Shown here: in pieces, positions 52,328 through 62,442 of the stretch | How positions within the stretch are numbered: position 1 is the first letter of the stretch | Layout of the letters: every line of letters begins with the position of its first letter | Source of the DNA: Bdellovibrio bacteriovorus | Lineage (GTDB): Bacteria > Bdellovibrionota > Bdellovibrionia > Bdellovibrionales > Bdellovibrionaceae | Direction: 5' to 3' | Assembly (NCBI RefSeq): GCF_025558485.1 | Contig: NZ_CP102930.1 | Location: forward strand, 2,170,001 to 2,234,000 | Length of the DNA stretch: 64,000 nt | The notes under the pieces: generated by a model | Seen by the model: the letters and a program-made list of their open reading frames with translations, nothing else | Told to the model about the DNA's origin: nothing | Database searches by the model: none | Program-made: the position numbers and the translations under genes

Positions 52328-54640
52328 TCATGCCGGACGGAATCTATCTTGAAGAGCCCTCACAATTGACTCAGGTTCCCCTTGAGCTTTCACGATAAAT
52401 ATATCATCCACCTGTCGCCCCCAGGTATGCACGCGTGCTGACTTAATACTGATCCCCAAATCACTTAAAGCCCGGGCGGCGGAAGCCAGTAAGCCCGTTT
52501 GATCGGCGGCCTTAAAGCTGATCACCCATTCTTTTTCATCGGCACTGACAATTTGAATCGAATCAAACTTCACATTCGGAATGGGCTTACTTTGTGTCGA
52601 GCTGTTTTCAAGTATCCTGGTCAGGGTGGTTACCGGCCGTGAACTGCTGACCTGGAACCAGTCGTAAACTCCGACTTTTGGCAAAGTCTGAATCGAGGCA
52701 TGACGAATTCCCAGGCCCAGCGAATAGAGTTGTCCCACGTAATCACTGAGCAACCCTTGACGGTCCTCTTTGTGATGGAAGCGAATCCACAGGTCCCCTT
52801 TGCGGGTTTTAATCACCAAAGGCTTTAACGAAGCCTCACTGATCTCGGCTTTTTTCAAATCCGTCACCAGATCTTTTAACGAAACACTTTCAAGCAATTG
52901 CAGTCCCAGCTCTTCCACCACCTCGGCATCAAGCTGCAACTTCTTGCTTTTCTTTAAGGCCGCAAAATCAAAATAATTTTGCGCACGCTTTGATTGAAGA
53001 CTTAGCACCAAGTCCTTTAAAAGTTTGGCTTTCCACTCGTTCCACGCCTCAGGATTGGTGGCACGAATGTCGATGGCGGTGAACAGGGCCAGACGTAAAA
53101 GCCGGGCCCCGCTAGCGCCTTTATTGCGCAGTTCCTGCCAGACCCTGGGGTCCTTGGGGTCTTTGCGGAAAGCGGCTTGCGAAAGCTCCAGATGGTTTTG
53201 CACCATCCACTTTACTTCGGTGGTGAAAGCCTTGCTGAATCCATAGGACTTGAAATCACGCTCAGTGATAGTGACGCCCAAGTCCGAATGATGTTCGGTG
53301 CTTTCCATGCCCTTGGCCAGATCATGATAAAGACAGGACCAGCTTAAAATACGCCAGTCCTCAGTTGTGAGTTCTTTGGCGATGAATTTCAGTGGCCCTA
53401 GTTCGGAAGGCTTTTTATAGACACGTTTGACCTCGCGGCAGGCCTGCATGATATGGGAATCTGCTGTGAAGCGGTGGTACTGATCATGTTGAACATAACC
53501 GACCAAGCGTCTGATTTCAGGGACAAGTTTGTCGATCAGGCGAGAGCGAAACACGCTGACTAAAAGCTCGTCGGAGGTTTTTACATCCAGAACTTTATCC
53601 AGCACCTGTCCTCGACGTTTCGCCGCAGACTTCACCACGCTATCCGGCAACAATGTGTCCAGATTCTCGCGGACTTTCTTCTGAACTAAAACACGGGAAC
53701 TCTTATGTAACGCAGTTAAAAAATCCTCGAACTTTTTGAAGGATTGGTTTTCGATTTTCTTCAGATCTTTTTCAGAGGCCTCGGCGACTTCCACGATCCA
53801 GTCCGAATAGAAATGCACGCGGGACAAACCACGCTGCAAGTCGCGCATAAAATCCTTGTGCGACTTAAAGCCCATCCATTTTGCCATATCAAACTGTACA
53901 GCACCGGAAAGAATGTCGCCATGACCTTCCAAATGAAGCTTCTGCCTTAAGCTTAGGAAATAACTGCGGTAGTATTGCAGAACGTTCAAGGCATGGCCGG
54001 GATTGGTGAACTTTTCTGCGAACAGTTCGTATATTTGCAGGCCTTGTTCCAGATCACGCAATCCCCCCGGGCCGAACTTGATGTTGGGCTCCAGATAGTT
54101 GGTGATGGAATCATAACGCTTTTCACGATTCTTGCGTTCGTCCTTTACGGCACGCAAAAGACCACGGCGGAATTGATTTTTTTTACTCCAGATGCGCTTT
54201 TGTTGTTCGAATAGCTTTTGCGCGGCCTCCGGGGTCCAGGGGCGGGCTTTTAACAATGCTAAGATATCAAACGCTTCGACATTCTCAGTCCAGTCTGCCG
54301 GATTCTGGGGCATACGATAGCGCAGCTTCAGGCCTTGTTCTTGAAGCGCATCCACCAGCAGGCGAACTTTTTCTTCATCACCACAGAATAAAACATCAAT
54401 ATCGGATTTAGGACAAAGCTCCCCGCGCGCCCAAGAGCCAATAATGATAGGATGACAGTCTTTCCATTCCGGACGGGATTTAAAAAGCTCTTCCAGCCGA
54501 TCCCCCAGCCACAGGGAAAGATTCTCTGCCGAAAAGCAAAACACCTGACGAACATCTCCGTCAGGTGTCATCAAAGGAGGCATTAAAACCTCCTGAGCTT
54601 GATTCCATTGTTCCGAATTCAAAAAAGACTTCTGCGCCAT
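52328..54640 (-). CDS. glnD: PII uridylyltransferase / uridylyl-removing enzyme (GlnD-like)
   Basis: 770 residues from ATG 54640 (a start at 54679 is possible but adds a non-conserved lead). Nucleotidyltransferase motif GSWARGELCPKSDIDVLF near residue 70, HD motif YHDLAKG near residue 430, and two ACT-like segments in the last 160 residues. Known: GlnD uridylylates PII proteins at low nitrogen and removes UMP at high glutamine. It is shorter than E. coli GlnD (890). No glnB is in the window. The upstream spacer holds a hairpin, and it may be read from the mutS transcript. Confidence 0.9.
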   Translation of the reverse strand: MAQKSFLNSEQWNQAQEVLMPPLMTPDGDVRQVFCFSAENLSLWLGDRLEELFKSRPEWKDCHPIIIGSWARGELCPKSDIDVLFCGDEEKVRLLVDALQEQGLKLRYRMPQNPADWTENVEAFDILALLKARPWTPEAAQKLFEQQKRIWSKKNQFRRGLLRAVKDERKNREKRYDSITNYLEPNIKFGPGGLRDLEQGLQIYELFAEKFTNPGHALNVLQYYRSYFLSLRQKLHLEGHGDILSGAVQFDMAKWMGFKSHKDFMRDLQRGLSRVHFYSDWIVEVAEASEKDLKKIENQSFKKFEDFLTALHKSSRVLVQKKVRENLDTLLPDSVVKSAAKRRGQVLDKVLDVKTSDELLVSVFRSRLIDKLVPEIRRLVGYVQHDQYHRFTADSHIMQACREVKRVYKKPSELGPLKFIAKELTTEDWRILSWSCLYHDLAKGMESTEHHSDLGVTITERDFKSYGFSKAFTTEVKWMVQNHLELSQAAFRKDPKDPRVWQELRNKGASGARLLRLALFTAIDIRATNPEAWNEWKAKLLKDLVLSLQSKRAQNYFDFAALKKSKKLQLDAEVVEELGLQLLESVSLKDLVTDLKKAEISEASLKPLVIKTRKGDLWIRFHHKEDRQGLLSDYVGQLYSLGLGIRHASIQTLPKVGVYDWFQVSSSRPVTTLTRILENSSTQSKPIPNVKFDSIQIVSADEKEWVISFKAADQTGLLASAARALSDLGISIKSARVHTWGRQVDDIFIVKAQGEPESIVRALQDRFRPA

Positions 54641-54679
54641 ACACCCATGGTAAACGAAGCCCCAGCCCAAGCAAAACAA

Positions 54680-54809
54680 AATCCTAAGTTCTCAATCCCT
54701 CCGCAAGAGTCAATCGGCCTATAAAGGCTTCAGACAAGGCGGGAGGAAGGTAAGCGCGGAGGCCTACTCTCAGTAGGCCGCACAAGCGCACCGACCGAGC
54801 AACGCAGGA
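54680..54809. repeat. mutS-glnD spacer with perfect GGCCTACT hairpin
   Basis: GGCCTACT (54761-54768) and AGTAGGCC (54772-54779) form a perfect hairpin with a 3-base loop, flanked by GC-rich sequence. No T-run. It looks like a REP-type intergenic unit; copies elsewhere could not be checked. Confidence 0.5.
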
Positions 54810-56445
54810 TCAAGCCTTAATGGACTGGTTGGAGACTAGTTCTTTCCATTTGGCGATTTGGTTCATCGCTTCTAGTGGACTCATCTGCATCAGCGGATAC
54901 TTCTCCACCTCATCCAGCAAATTCTTCAAGCTCTCTGAAATCTGAGTCGCTTCCGGAAGATCCATCTCCAGCGCCGGAATTTCCACATCCGCGGACAAGG
55001 AATCCAACAAAGACAACTGACTGGAGGCCTGAACACGTTTGGATTCAATATCTCTTAGCAGGCTTTTCGCACGACGCGTGACTGTTGCTGGAAGTCCTGC
55101 CAACTCTGCCACTTGCACCCCGTAAGACTTCAGCGCAGGCCCTTTGACCAAAGTATGCAAGAAACGGATTTCGCCATTTCTTTCCGCCACGGTCATGTGG
55201 GCGTTAGTGATCTGACCAAAGCTTTGATCCAAAGAGGTCAGTTCGTGATAGTGAGTCGCAAAGAAAGTCAGCGCCTTCACTTCACTCAGAAGATGTTCCA
55301 AAATAGATTGCGCCAGGCACATTCCATCAAACGTGCTGGTCCCGCGACCCACTTCATCCAGAATCACCAAAGAATCTTTGGTGGCGTTCTTCAGCATTGC
55401 AGAAGTTTCTGTCATCTCCACCATGAACGTGGAAAGACCTTCAGACAACTGATCGCTGGCACCAATACGCGTGAAGATCGCATCAAAAATTGGCAACTGA
55501 GCTTCGTCACAAGGAACGAAAGAACCCATTTGCGCCATGATCGCGATCAACGCCACCTGACGCATCAAAGTCGATTTACCGGCCATATTCGGTCCGGTCA
55601 GCAGCAGACAAGAATGCTGGCGAAGTTCGATGTCGTTAGCGACAAAGTTCTTTTTCACAGTTTGTTCAACCACGGGATGACGGCTGGCTTTCATTTTCAA
55701 AGAACCATCGGCAGTGAAACTTGGGCGAACGTATTTTTCTTCAAGGCTCAACCACGCAAGGCTTGAAACCACATCCACTTCGCTGCACTCATGCGCCAGC
55801 CCCAACAAGGCCGGGCACTGATTCAGAATCTCTTTACGAAGAGCTTCAAAGAATTCAAATTCCAGATCCGCACGCTTGGTGTTGGCACTCAAGACCTTGC
55901 GTTCCAGCTCGATCAATTCATCCGTGCAATAGCGTTCAGCATTAGTCAAAGTCTGCTTGCGCTGATAGTTCGCAGGGACTTTGTCTTTGTGAGAATTTGT
56001 GATTTCGATGTAGTAACCAAAAACATTGTTATAGCGGATCTTCAGACTGGAAATTCCGGTCTTTTCTTTTTCTTCCGCTTCCATGCGAGACACCATGGCC
56101 TGCGCATTGGTGGAAAGCTCGATCAATTCATCCAGCTCTGCGGAAACTCCGTTGCGAATCAGGTAACCTTGTTTAGTTGCCAAAGGAGGATCTTCGACCA
56201 GAGTGCGCTCAATTTTATAAGCCAGCTCACGCAAAGATTCAAAATTCGCGGTGCCGCCGGTGGCATGAACCAGAACTTCCAAAGAACTGATCCCGGCATG
56301 AACACTTCCAGCCAACGCCAGAAGATCACGACCATTGCACTGTGGTTGAGAGATCTTACCCAAACGGCGCTCGATATCACCCATCTGCCCCAGAGTATGA
56401 TGGCACCATGAACAACGGTCGCTTCCCTCTGAACTTTCTATTTGT
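54810..56445 (-). pseudogene. mutS: mutS lacking its N-terminal third
   Basis: About 545 residues of true MutS: partial lever and clamp (QQIESSEG onward, MGDIERRLGKISQ), then the ATPase with Walker A GPNMAGKST, Walker B LVILDEVGRGTSTFDG and TFFATHYHEL. Full MutS is about 850-900 residues, so about 300 N-terminal residues are gone, including the mismatch-binding domain (Phe-x-Glu) and connector. Upstream of QQIESSEG the frame (to 56582) is an out-of-frame reading of mpl. Known: MutS starts mismatch repair, and without domain I it cannot find mismatches. Probably non-functional. Confidence 0.9.
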
Positions 56446-57681
56446 TGTGGCTGCACAGTTTTCTTCGTCGATCTTGGTTTGATCAAAAGCCTTTGCCAGC
56501 AACACTTCGTGAGAGCCCTTAAAAGCTTCCACGTAGTCCTTTTGGAAGACCTTGCGACGGGACGTTGCACTTCTGGGCTCAAACACTGAGAACACCTTGC
56601 GGCCCGGATATTTTTTCTGAATGCCCTTCACGGTTTCACGCACGGCCGTTGGATGGTGAGCAAAGTCCTCAATCACCAAAATACCGTTCGGCTCTCCCAG
56701 AATTTCCTGACGGCGCTTGACACCCTCGAAAGATTCCAAGGCAATCTGGATGCGGTTTTCAGAGAAGCCCAGCATCTTCGACATCGCCACCACAGCCGTC
56801 GCATTCAGAACATTGTACTCGCCCGTGATCTGCATAGCATAAGGCCCCAGAATCTCTCCCCGATGATGAACCTCAAAACCAAGACCATTGGCGTTCTGGA
56901 ACATGATCTTCGCGCGGAAGTCCGCCTCAGCACCGAAACCATACGTGAACGAGTTTTTGCACTTGGCAAGTTTACGCAGTTCCATCACGTTGGCATCTTC
57001 TGAACACGCCAGCAAAGTGCCTTCTTCCGGAATCAAGCTCATCAACCGCGCAAAAGATTTTTTTACATCGTCCAGATCTTTATAAATATCCGCATGGTCA
57101 AATTCCACCGAAGTCAGAATCACATGTTTCGGACGATAGTGAATGAACTTTGGAACTTTATCGAAGAAGGCCGTGTCGTATTCGTCACCCTCGATGATAA
57201 AATAATTGCCTTCAGGGTTTTTAAAGGATTGAGAAAAATTCTTCGGAATTCCACCGATCAGGAAGCCCGGCTTCACGCCCGTATTTTCCGCCACCCACGC
57301 CATCATGGAAGTTGTCGTGGTTTTCCCGTGAGTTCCCGAGATCACAACGCTTTCACGATTTTCAATGATGAATTCACCCATCGCCTTTGGCAAAGACGTG
57401 TAGGGAATCCCCAGCTTCATCAGCTCTTGCGCTTCTTCGTTATTCGCGGAAATCACGTTCCCGACAATCACAAAATCCGGTTTCGGGTGCAGGTTTTCCG
57501 CCTTGTAGCCCTTCATGATGTTGATGCCCAGATTTTCCAATTGCGTGGACATCGGTGGATACGGATTGGAATCACTGCCTGTGATTTTGAAACCACGGTC
57601 TTTCAAAAGACCGGCCATTGAAGCCATCGCGGTTCCGCAAATACCCATCAAGTGAATGTGACTGCCTGGTTTGATATTCAT
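56377..57681 (-). pseudogene. mpl: Murein tripeptide ligase Mpl, 3' truncated
   Basis: 435 residues from ATG 57681. Mur-ligase core intact: HLMGICGTAMASMAGLL, GTHGKTTTTSM (ATP loop), IIEGDEYDTAFFDK, and the C-terminal domain up to AFDQTKIDEEN. After that the 24 or so residues (CAATTNRKF...) are read from mutS sequence. About 60-70 residues, including the usual LMSNGGFGGI end, are missing. Known: Mpl links recovered L-Ala-D-Glu-mDAP to UDP-MurNAc. It lies downstream of an ldcA-like gene, fitting murein recycling. Activity is doubtful. Confidence 0.88.
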
Positions 57682-57682
57682 T

Positions 57683-58744
57683 TTAAAGTCCACTTCTTCT
57701 GTAGTTTTCGACAATCCAATTATGAATTTCCGGACGAAGTTTGCCAAAGGCTTTATTGTCCGCTCCATAAAGAACGCGATTTGAAAGGATGCACACGCTC
57801 AAGTCCATCTTCGGATCATACCAGACCGACGTCCCGGTAAAACCTGTGTGCCCAATAGAGTCCAAAGAGAAATAAGTCCCGCAACTTGCAGAGCCCGGCG
57901 TCGGCATCATATAACCCATCGCCCAGTCCCCTTTACCTTCCGGCAAAGCACGCTTGGCGAAAAGTTGAGCCGTCTTCTGACGGATCGAATAACGAGCAAT
58001 ACCCAGCAAATGCGAACGCAAGTGCAGTGAGAACCACCCCACATCATCAATGCTTCCAAACAATCCGGCGTGTGTCGAAACCCCACCGAGCGCCCAGGCA
58101 TTCAGATCATGAACCTCCCCCTGCACCAGCTTACGGCGCACGGGACATTCTTCAGTTGGAGCATACAACGACACCTTGTTTGTCATCTGATTGTTCGGAT
58201 GGAATTCCAGGGTTGTCCCCAGATAGAATTTATTCTTAATGTCCCCCCAGACATCATCCAAAGATTTATCGTAAAGTTTTTCAATCACATAGCCTAAAAC
58301 CAAAAAACCCACGTCAGAATAGACAGCCGTTTCCTGCTTATCCAATTTCAATCCCTGCAAAATGGACTGCAATTGCTCGCGGCGTTTTTCACGCGGCAAA
58401 GACGTGTTGATTTCCTGATACAGCGGCAACCACCATGGAAGCCCCGAGCTGTGAGTCAGAAGCTCTGTCACGCGGGTTTCTTTGTGCTGGAACCACGACA
58501 ACAAATCACTGACCTTGGTTTCAAAATTCCATTTGCCGCTTTCATAGGCCTGCAACATCGCCTGAGTCGAGAAAATCACTTTCGTCAGACTGGCCAGATC
58601 ATAATATGCGTAAGTATTTCCCACAGCGATGTCACAGATAATGCGACCGCCCTGATACGCTCTGACCATCACACCCGGGGTCGTATCACGGATACGGTCT
58701 TCCAACTGCGAGATCAGATTTTTTTCCAAGATAGAATATTTCAT
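57683..58744 (-). CDS. Beta-lactamase-like serine hydrolase
   Basis: 353 residues without a signal peptide. Class C-type motifs: Ser-x-x-Lys in LASLTKVIFS (residue about 53), YSDVGFLVLG (Y-x-N position reads YSD), and GHTGFTGTSVW as the third motif. Known: the family includes beta-lactamases, DD-peptidases and esterases; cytosolic members often act on peptides or esters. It sits between ldcA (ATGA overlap) and mpl (1 bp), so a role in handling murein peptides is a fair inference. Confidence 0.87.
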   Translation of the reverse strand: MKYSILEKNLISQLEDRIRDTTPGVMVRAYQGGRIICDIAVGNTYAYYDLASLTKVIFSTQAMLQAYESGKWNFETKVSDLLSWFQHKETRVTELLTHSSGLPWWLPLYQEINTSLPREKRREQLQSILQGLKLDKQETAVYSDVGFLVLGYVIEKLYDKSLDDVWGDIKNKFYLGTTLEFHPNNQMTNKVSLYAPTEECPVRRKLVQGEVHDLNAWALGGVSTHAGLFGSIDDVGWFSLHLRSHLLGIARYSIRQKTAQLFAKRALPEGKGDWAMGYMMPTPGSASCGTYFSLDSIGHTGFTGTSVWYDPKMDLSVCILSNRVLYGADNKAFGKLRPEIHNWIVENYRRSGL

Positions 58745-59682
58745 TACGGACGTCCTCCGGTTTCGATCTGCAACAACACACGGCCTTTAGCAACCTTGAG
58801 TTCGCAGGAAGTATTAAAAGGAACTGGACGCTGCACAGGCGCATGCCCGGCTTCAAGTCCCTTAAAGAGCGGGATCTCCAGATCCTCAGCCCAACGTTTA
58901 AACACTTTGCCTGTTTTATCCTCGCCATTCCCGCCGGGTTCTTCACCCCCGAAGAAATCACCTAAAATCAGGCCCTGACATTTCTTAAACACACCCGCCT
59001 GACGGAACTGTTCAAACATACGGTCCACGCGATAACCGCGCTCGCCAATATCTTCCACGAACAGAAGCTTTCGGTCGGCGTTGATCTGCCACGGAGTCCC
59101 CATCGAAGACTGTAGCACGGTCAAATTTCCCCCGGTGATACGCGACTTGATATTTTTAACCTCGCGAGCCGCCTGATTAAGCGGTTTCAGTTTTTTAAAT
59201 TCAATCTGGCGAACTTTCCCAAACAGAATGTCATGAATTTCTTTTTCATGTTTGGTGGAAACCATATTGCGCCCCAGGCGATCCAAGAGCGGCGCATGCA
59301 GCGTGGACCAGCCCCATTCCTGCGTTACAAAAGTATGCAATGAAGAAATATCACTAATCCCAATCAACAGCTTTGGCGTTTTCGGTTTCTTTAACTTTGC
59401 CAGATAAGGCAGCAGACGGTTGCTGCCATACCCACCGCGCAGACACCAGATCACCTGAGAATCCTTAGATTCAAGAGCAGCCTTTAAAAAAGTCCAGCGC
59501 GCCTCATCTTCGTGCGCATGCAGAAAGTGCGGCTTGATGATCCCTTTAGGAATGCGTGGCTGCAAGCTCCACTTCAACAGGAAATCACGGGCGCCCTCAA
59601 CTTCATGAGGCTTTGACGGATAGCCCGGCGCCACCACATCAATCACATCGCCTTCTTTTAAAAACTTCCAATTTCCAGTCAT
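58744..59682 (-). CDS. ldcA: LD-carboxypeptidase, S66 family
   Basis: 312 residues. GDVIDVVAPGYPS at the N-terminus and WCLRGGYGSNRLL (residue about 90), LIGISDIS and the nucleophile region TLHAPLL match LdcA. Known: LdcA removes D-Ala from the tetrapeptide to give the tripeptide that Mpl reuses. The arrangement ldcA-hydrolase-mpl in one overlapping run is typical of murein recycling. For a predator it could handle peptides from its own wall or from prey. Confidence 0.92.
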   Translation of the reverse strand: MTGNWKFLKEGDVIDVVAPGYPSKPHEVEGARDFLLKWSLQPRIPKGIIKPHFLHAHEDEARWTFLKAALESKDSQVIWCLRGGYGSNRLLPYLAKLKKPKTPKLLIGISDISSLHTFVTQEWGWSTLHAPLLDRLGRNMVSTKHEKEIHDILFGKVRQIEFKKLKPLNQAAREVKNIKSRITGGNLTVLQSSMGTPWQINADRKLLFVEDIGERGYRVDRMFEQFRQAGVFKKCQGLILGDFFGGEEPGGNGEDKTGKVFKRWAEDLEIPLFKGLEAGHAPVQRPVPFNTSCELKVAKGRVLLQIETGGRP

Positions 59683-59685
59683 GAG

Positions 59686-60969
59686 CTACACCCGTTTGAT
59701 AATTTCTTTGATGGCTTTTTTATGCTTTTTCCCAGTGAAGATCTCGTCGATTTCTTTTGGTTTCAGTAATTTACTGATCTGATCATCCACCATCAGCTTG
59801 TCCTTCAAGTGCTCGCCATAGGACAGAGAATGGCAAAGGCGCTGCACCAGAGCATAGGCCTCTTCGCGGATCATGCCCTTCTGAATAAGTGCCAGCAAAA
59901 CATGCGAACTAAATATCTGCCCCTGCGAACTTTCAATATTATCCAACATGCGTTTTTTATTCACATCCAGACCATCCAAAAGAATCGTCATGCGATGGCA
60001 GGCATAGTCCGCCACAATAAATGCATCCGGGAACACCACGCGTTCCACTGAAGAATGGCTGATGTCACGTTCATGCCACAAGGCCACGTTTTCCAGACCG
60101 GCAATCGCATAGCCGCGCAGCAGGCGTGATAATCCCGTGATATTCTCCGCACTGATAGGATTTTTCTTATGAGGCATGGCCGAAGAGCCCTTTTGCCCCT
60201 TCGTAAAACCTTCAGTCACTTCCGCTACATCACTGCGCTGCAAATGACGAAGCTCCACGGCCAAACGCTCCAGCCCCGTGCCCAGAATTGCCAAAGCCGA
60301 CAGCATTTCAGCATGACGGTCGCGCGGGATTACTTGCGTGGCAATGGTTTCGGTTTTTAGTTTTAATTTCTTAGCGACCATGTTTTCAATCTTTGGCGCC
60401 TGACTGGAATAAGTGCCCACAGCTCCGCTGAGCTTGCAGATCATCATGCCGTCTAAAGCCGCCTTCACGCGTTTTTTATTTCGCTGAGTTTCAGCCAGAA
60501 AGCCCGCCATTTTAAAACCAAAAGTGGTCGGTTCGGCAAACATGCCGTGCGTGCGCCCTGCGCACAGAGTTTCCGCGTGGCGGTTCACCAGAACCTTCAG
60601 GGATTTTTCAAGACCCTCCACAGATTTCATCAAGACCATACCGGCCTCTCGAACCTGCAAACTAAAAGCCGTATCCAGAACATCTGAAGATGTCAGACCG
60701 TAGTGAATGAATTTACCTTGAGGCCCCACGTTTTCAGCCAGATTGGAAACAAAGGCGATCACATCGTGCTTTGTTTGGCGTTCAATTTCAGAAATTCTTT
60801 TAACGTTGAAGCGGGCTTTTTGTGCGATGGTCTTCGCCGCCCCTTTCGGAATGATGCCCAGTTGAGCCTGCACTTGCGCAACAGCGATTTCAACTTCCAT
60901 CATCTTACCGAATTTGTGATCAGAATCCCAAAGAAGACCCATTTCAGGGCGAGTGTATCTTTCAATCAC
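59686..60969 (-). CDS. purB: Adenylosuccinate lyase
   Basis: 427 residues from GTG 60969 (AAAGGAACAGAACTC upstream), giving MIERYTRPEMG, the normal PurB start; an earlier in-frame start at 61026 is not conserved. Catalytic motifs: HYGLTSSDVLDTA, and the signature SSAMPHKKNP (residue about 265). Known: PurB cleaves SAICAR and adenylosuccinate in purine synthesis. It overlaps the upstream gene by GTGA and lies 3 bp before ldcA, so all may share a transcript. Confidence 0.95.
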   Translation of the reverse strand: MIERYTRPEMGLLWDSDHKFGKMMEVEIAVAQVQAQLGIIPKGAAKTIAQKARFNVKRISEIERQTKHDVIAFVSNLAENVGPQGKFIHYGLTSSDVLDTAFSLQVREAGMVLMKSVEGLEKSLKVLVNRHAETLCAGRTHGMFAEPTTFGFKMAGFLAETQRNKKRVKAALDGMMICKLSGAVGTYSSQAPKIENMVAKKLKLKTETIATQVIPRDRHAEMLSALAILGTGLERLAVELRHLQRSDVAEVTEGFTKGQKGSSAMPHKKNPISAENITGLSRLLRGYAIAGLENVALWHERDISHSSVERVVFPDAFIVADYACHRMTILLDGLDVNKKRMLDNIESSQGQIFSSHVLLALIQKGMIREEAYALVQRLCHSLSYGEHLKDKLMVDDQISKLLKPKEIDEIFTGKKHKKAIKEIIKRV

Positions 60970-62270
60970 GAGTTCTGTTCCTTTCGCTTCTTCTCTTTTT
61001 GTTCTTTGAGCAGCTTTTCTTTCCACCAGGTCACGATGCGACTTTGGATGGATTCATGGTTGTCAAAGTACGAACCCCAGTTGTAGTTCGGCCAGACCTC
61101 CGGACCATCCAGATGCAGGTTCCCGTAAGAACTGCGGCCGCGGCGCACGCCTTGTTTTTCACCGAACACCGGGAAACGCGAAGCCCCCAGTTGTGCATAG
61201 GTGTAATAATACTCCTGCGGGAAACTAAGAATTTGCGGATCAGTCAAAGACATGCGTTCTTTCAGGTGATTCTTCATGCGCTCACTGCGCACAGTCAGAT
61301 ATTCCTTGTTAAATCTTTGCACTGTGGGAATTCGCATCCAAACATCAAACTGCTCTGGCAAAGAAGTTCTCTGCAGCACCATCATATTTTCGTGTGTCCA
61401 AGGGGAGTCCACATCGTCAATGACCACCGTATGCAGTGGCAGACGGTCCCGCTCAAAACAGGATTGCAGACCCACACGGTAACGCACCCAGCACCATTCC
61501 GGCTCCAGAGCACCCTCTGGGAAGAAATATTTCCCCAAACGCTCATTCAGGAAATAGGTTTCTTCACTGGTTAACATCCACACAATCTGCTCCAGACGGA
61601 ACAGCCCCTGTTTTTCACCAGAAAGCTCCAGACCGGTGATGGACTTGCCGCCACCAAACGAAACGTCCATGATCTGATGCGGTCGAATGACTTCCACGCC
61701 TTTGCTGGCCAACCAGCTTAAGGATTTTTCCAGGCCATTGCGAGTGGCCTGACGAACCAGAAACGAAGACGATAGCGGAGTCGAAACTCCCATCCGCGCG
61801 CCCTTGGCATTGGACGTGTAAGTCGTGCCTGACCACTGATGCGCCAGATGCAAAATCCAACTGGCATCAAAATCAAGAGCATCCAGATTTTTATATAAAC
61901 TTCTGGCAGCTTTGTCTCCGCCACCACCGATCAGATGTTCTTTCACCTGTGACGACAACGAGGACTGATCGATTTTATATTTTGTAACAGGACCTTTGAA
62001 TTCAAAAGGCCCCTCTTTCAACCACAGAGTGAATCCATTTGAAACTTCATCGAACGGATCATCCGAATACATTCTTTCAGACTGAGATTCTGAAATACGT
62101 TCGTTACGGAAAAAACCAAAAGGTCCTTCGACGTCTTCCGACGGCCACACACCCAGTTTAGTTGATACATCAACAAGAGTTGTTTTGATTCCCTCTTTCG
62201 CCAAAGCAGCGGCCAACCAGTGACCTCGACCAAAAGCTGAAATTAGGATAACGGGACTGCCAAGTTCCAT
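60966..62270 (-). CDS. Oxidoreductase-like protein, unknown family
   Basis: 434 residues, no signal peptide. The N-terminus (PVILISAFGRGHWLAAALAKEG) looks like a dinucleotide-binding start but lacks a clear GxGxxG. Further on there are segments such as RQATRNGLEKSLSWLASKGVEVI and a C-terminal NYNWGSYFDNHESIQSRIV, similar in style to FAD-dependent amine oxidase/protoporphyrinogen oxidase relatives. Assignment is weak. GTGA overlap with purB suggests a shared transcript. Confidence 0.55.
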   Translation of the reverse strand: MELGSPVILISAFGRGHWLAAALAKEGIKTTLVDVSTKLGVWPSEDVEGPFGFFRNERISESQSERMYSDDPFDEVSNGFTLWLKEGPFEFKGPVTKYKIDQSSLSSQVKEHLIGGGGDKAARSLYKNLDALDFDASWILHLAHQWSGTTYTSNAKGARMGVSTPLSSSFLVRQATRNGLEKSLSWLASKGVEVIRPHQIMDVSFGGGKSITGLELSGEKQGLFRLEQIVWMLTSEETYFLNERLGKYFFPEGALEPEWCWVRYRVGLQSCFERDRLPLHTVVIDDVDSPWTHENMMVLQRTSLPEQFDVWMRIPTVQRFNKEYLTVRSERMKNHLKERMSLTDPQILSFPQEYYYTYAQLGASRFPVFGEKQGVRRGRSSYGNLHLDGPEVWPNYNWGSYFDNHESIQSRIVTWWKEKLLKEQKEKKRKEQNS

Positions 62271-62442
62271 CGCCGCAAATGTCTCCTGTTTTTGAATTGA
62301 AATTGAATCCTAAAGGCTCTTAATGATTAGAAAATCACGAATTGATAAAGTCAAAGGTGCGCACCGCATCCAAATTGCCCGCCCGGCTTTTTCTTGTGAT
62401 TTCCAAAGAGCGAACCTAGAATACGCTCATTAGGAGGAACTC

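Noticed and set aside
56446..56582. True MutS N-terminus
   Set aside because: These residues are an out-of-frame reading of mpl and match no MutS.
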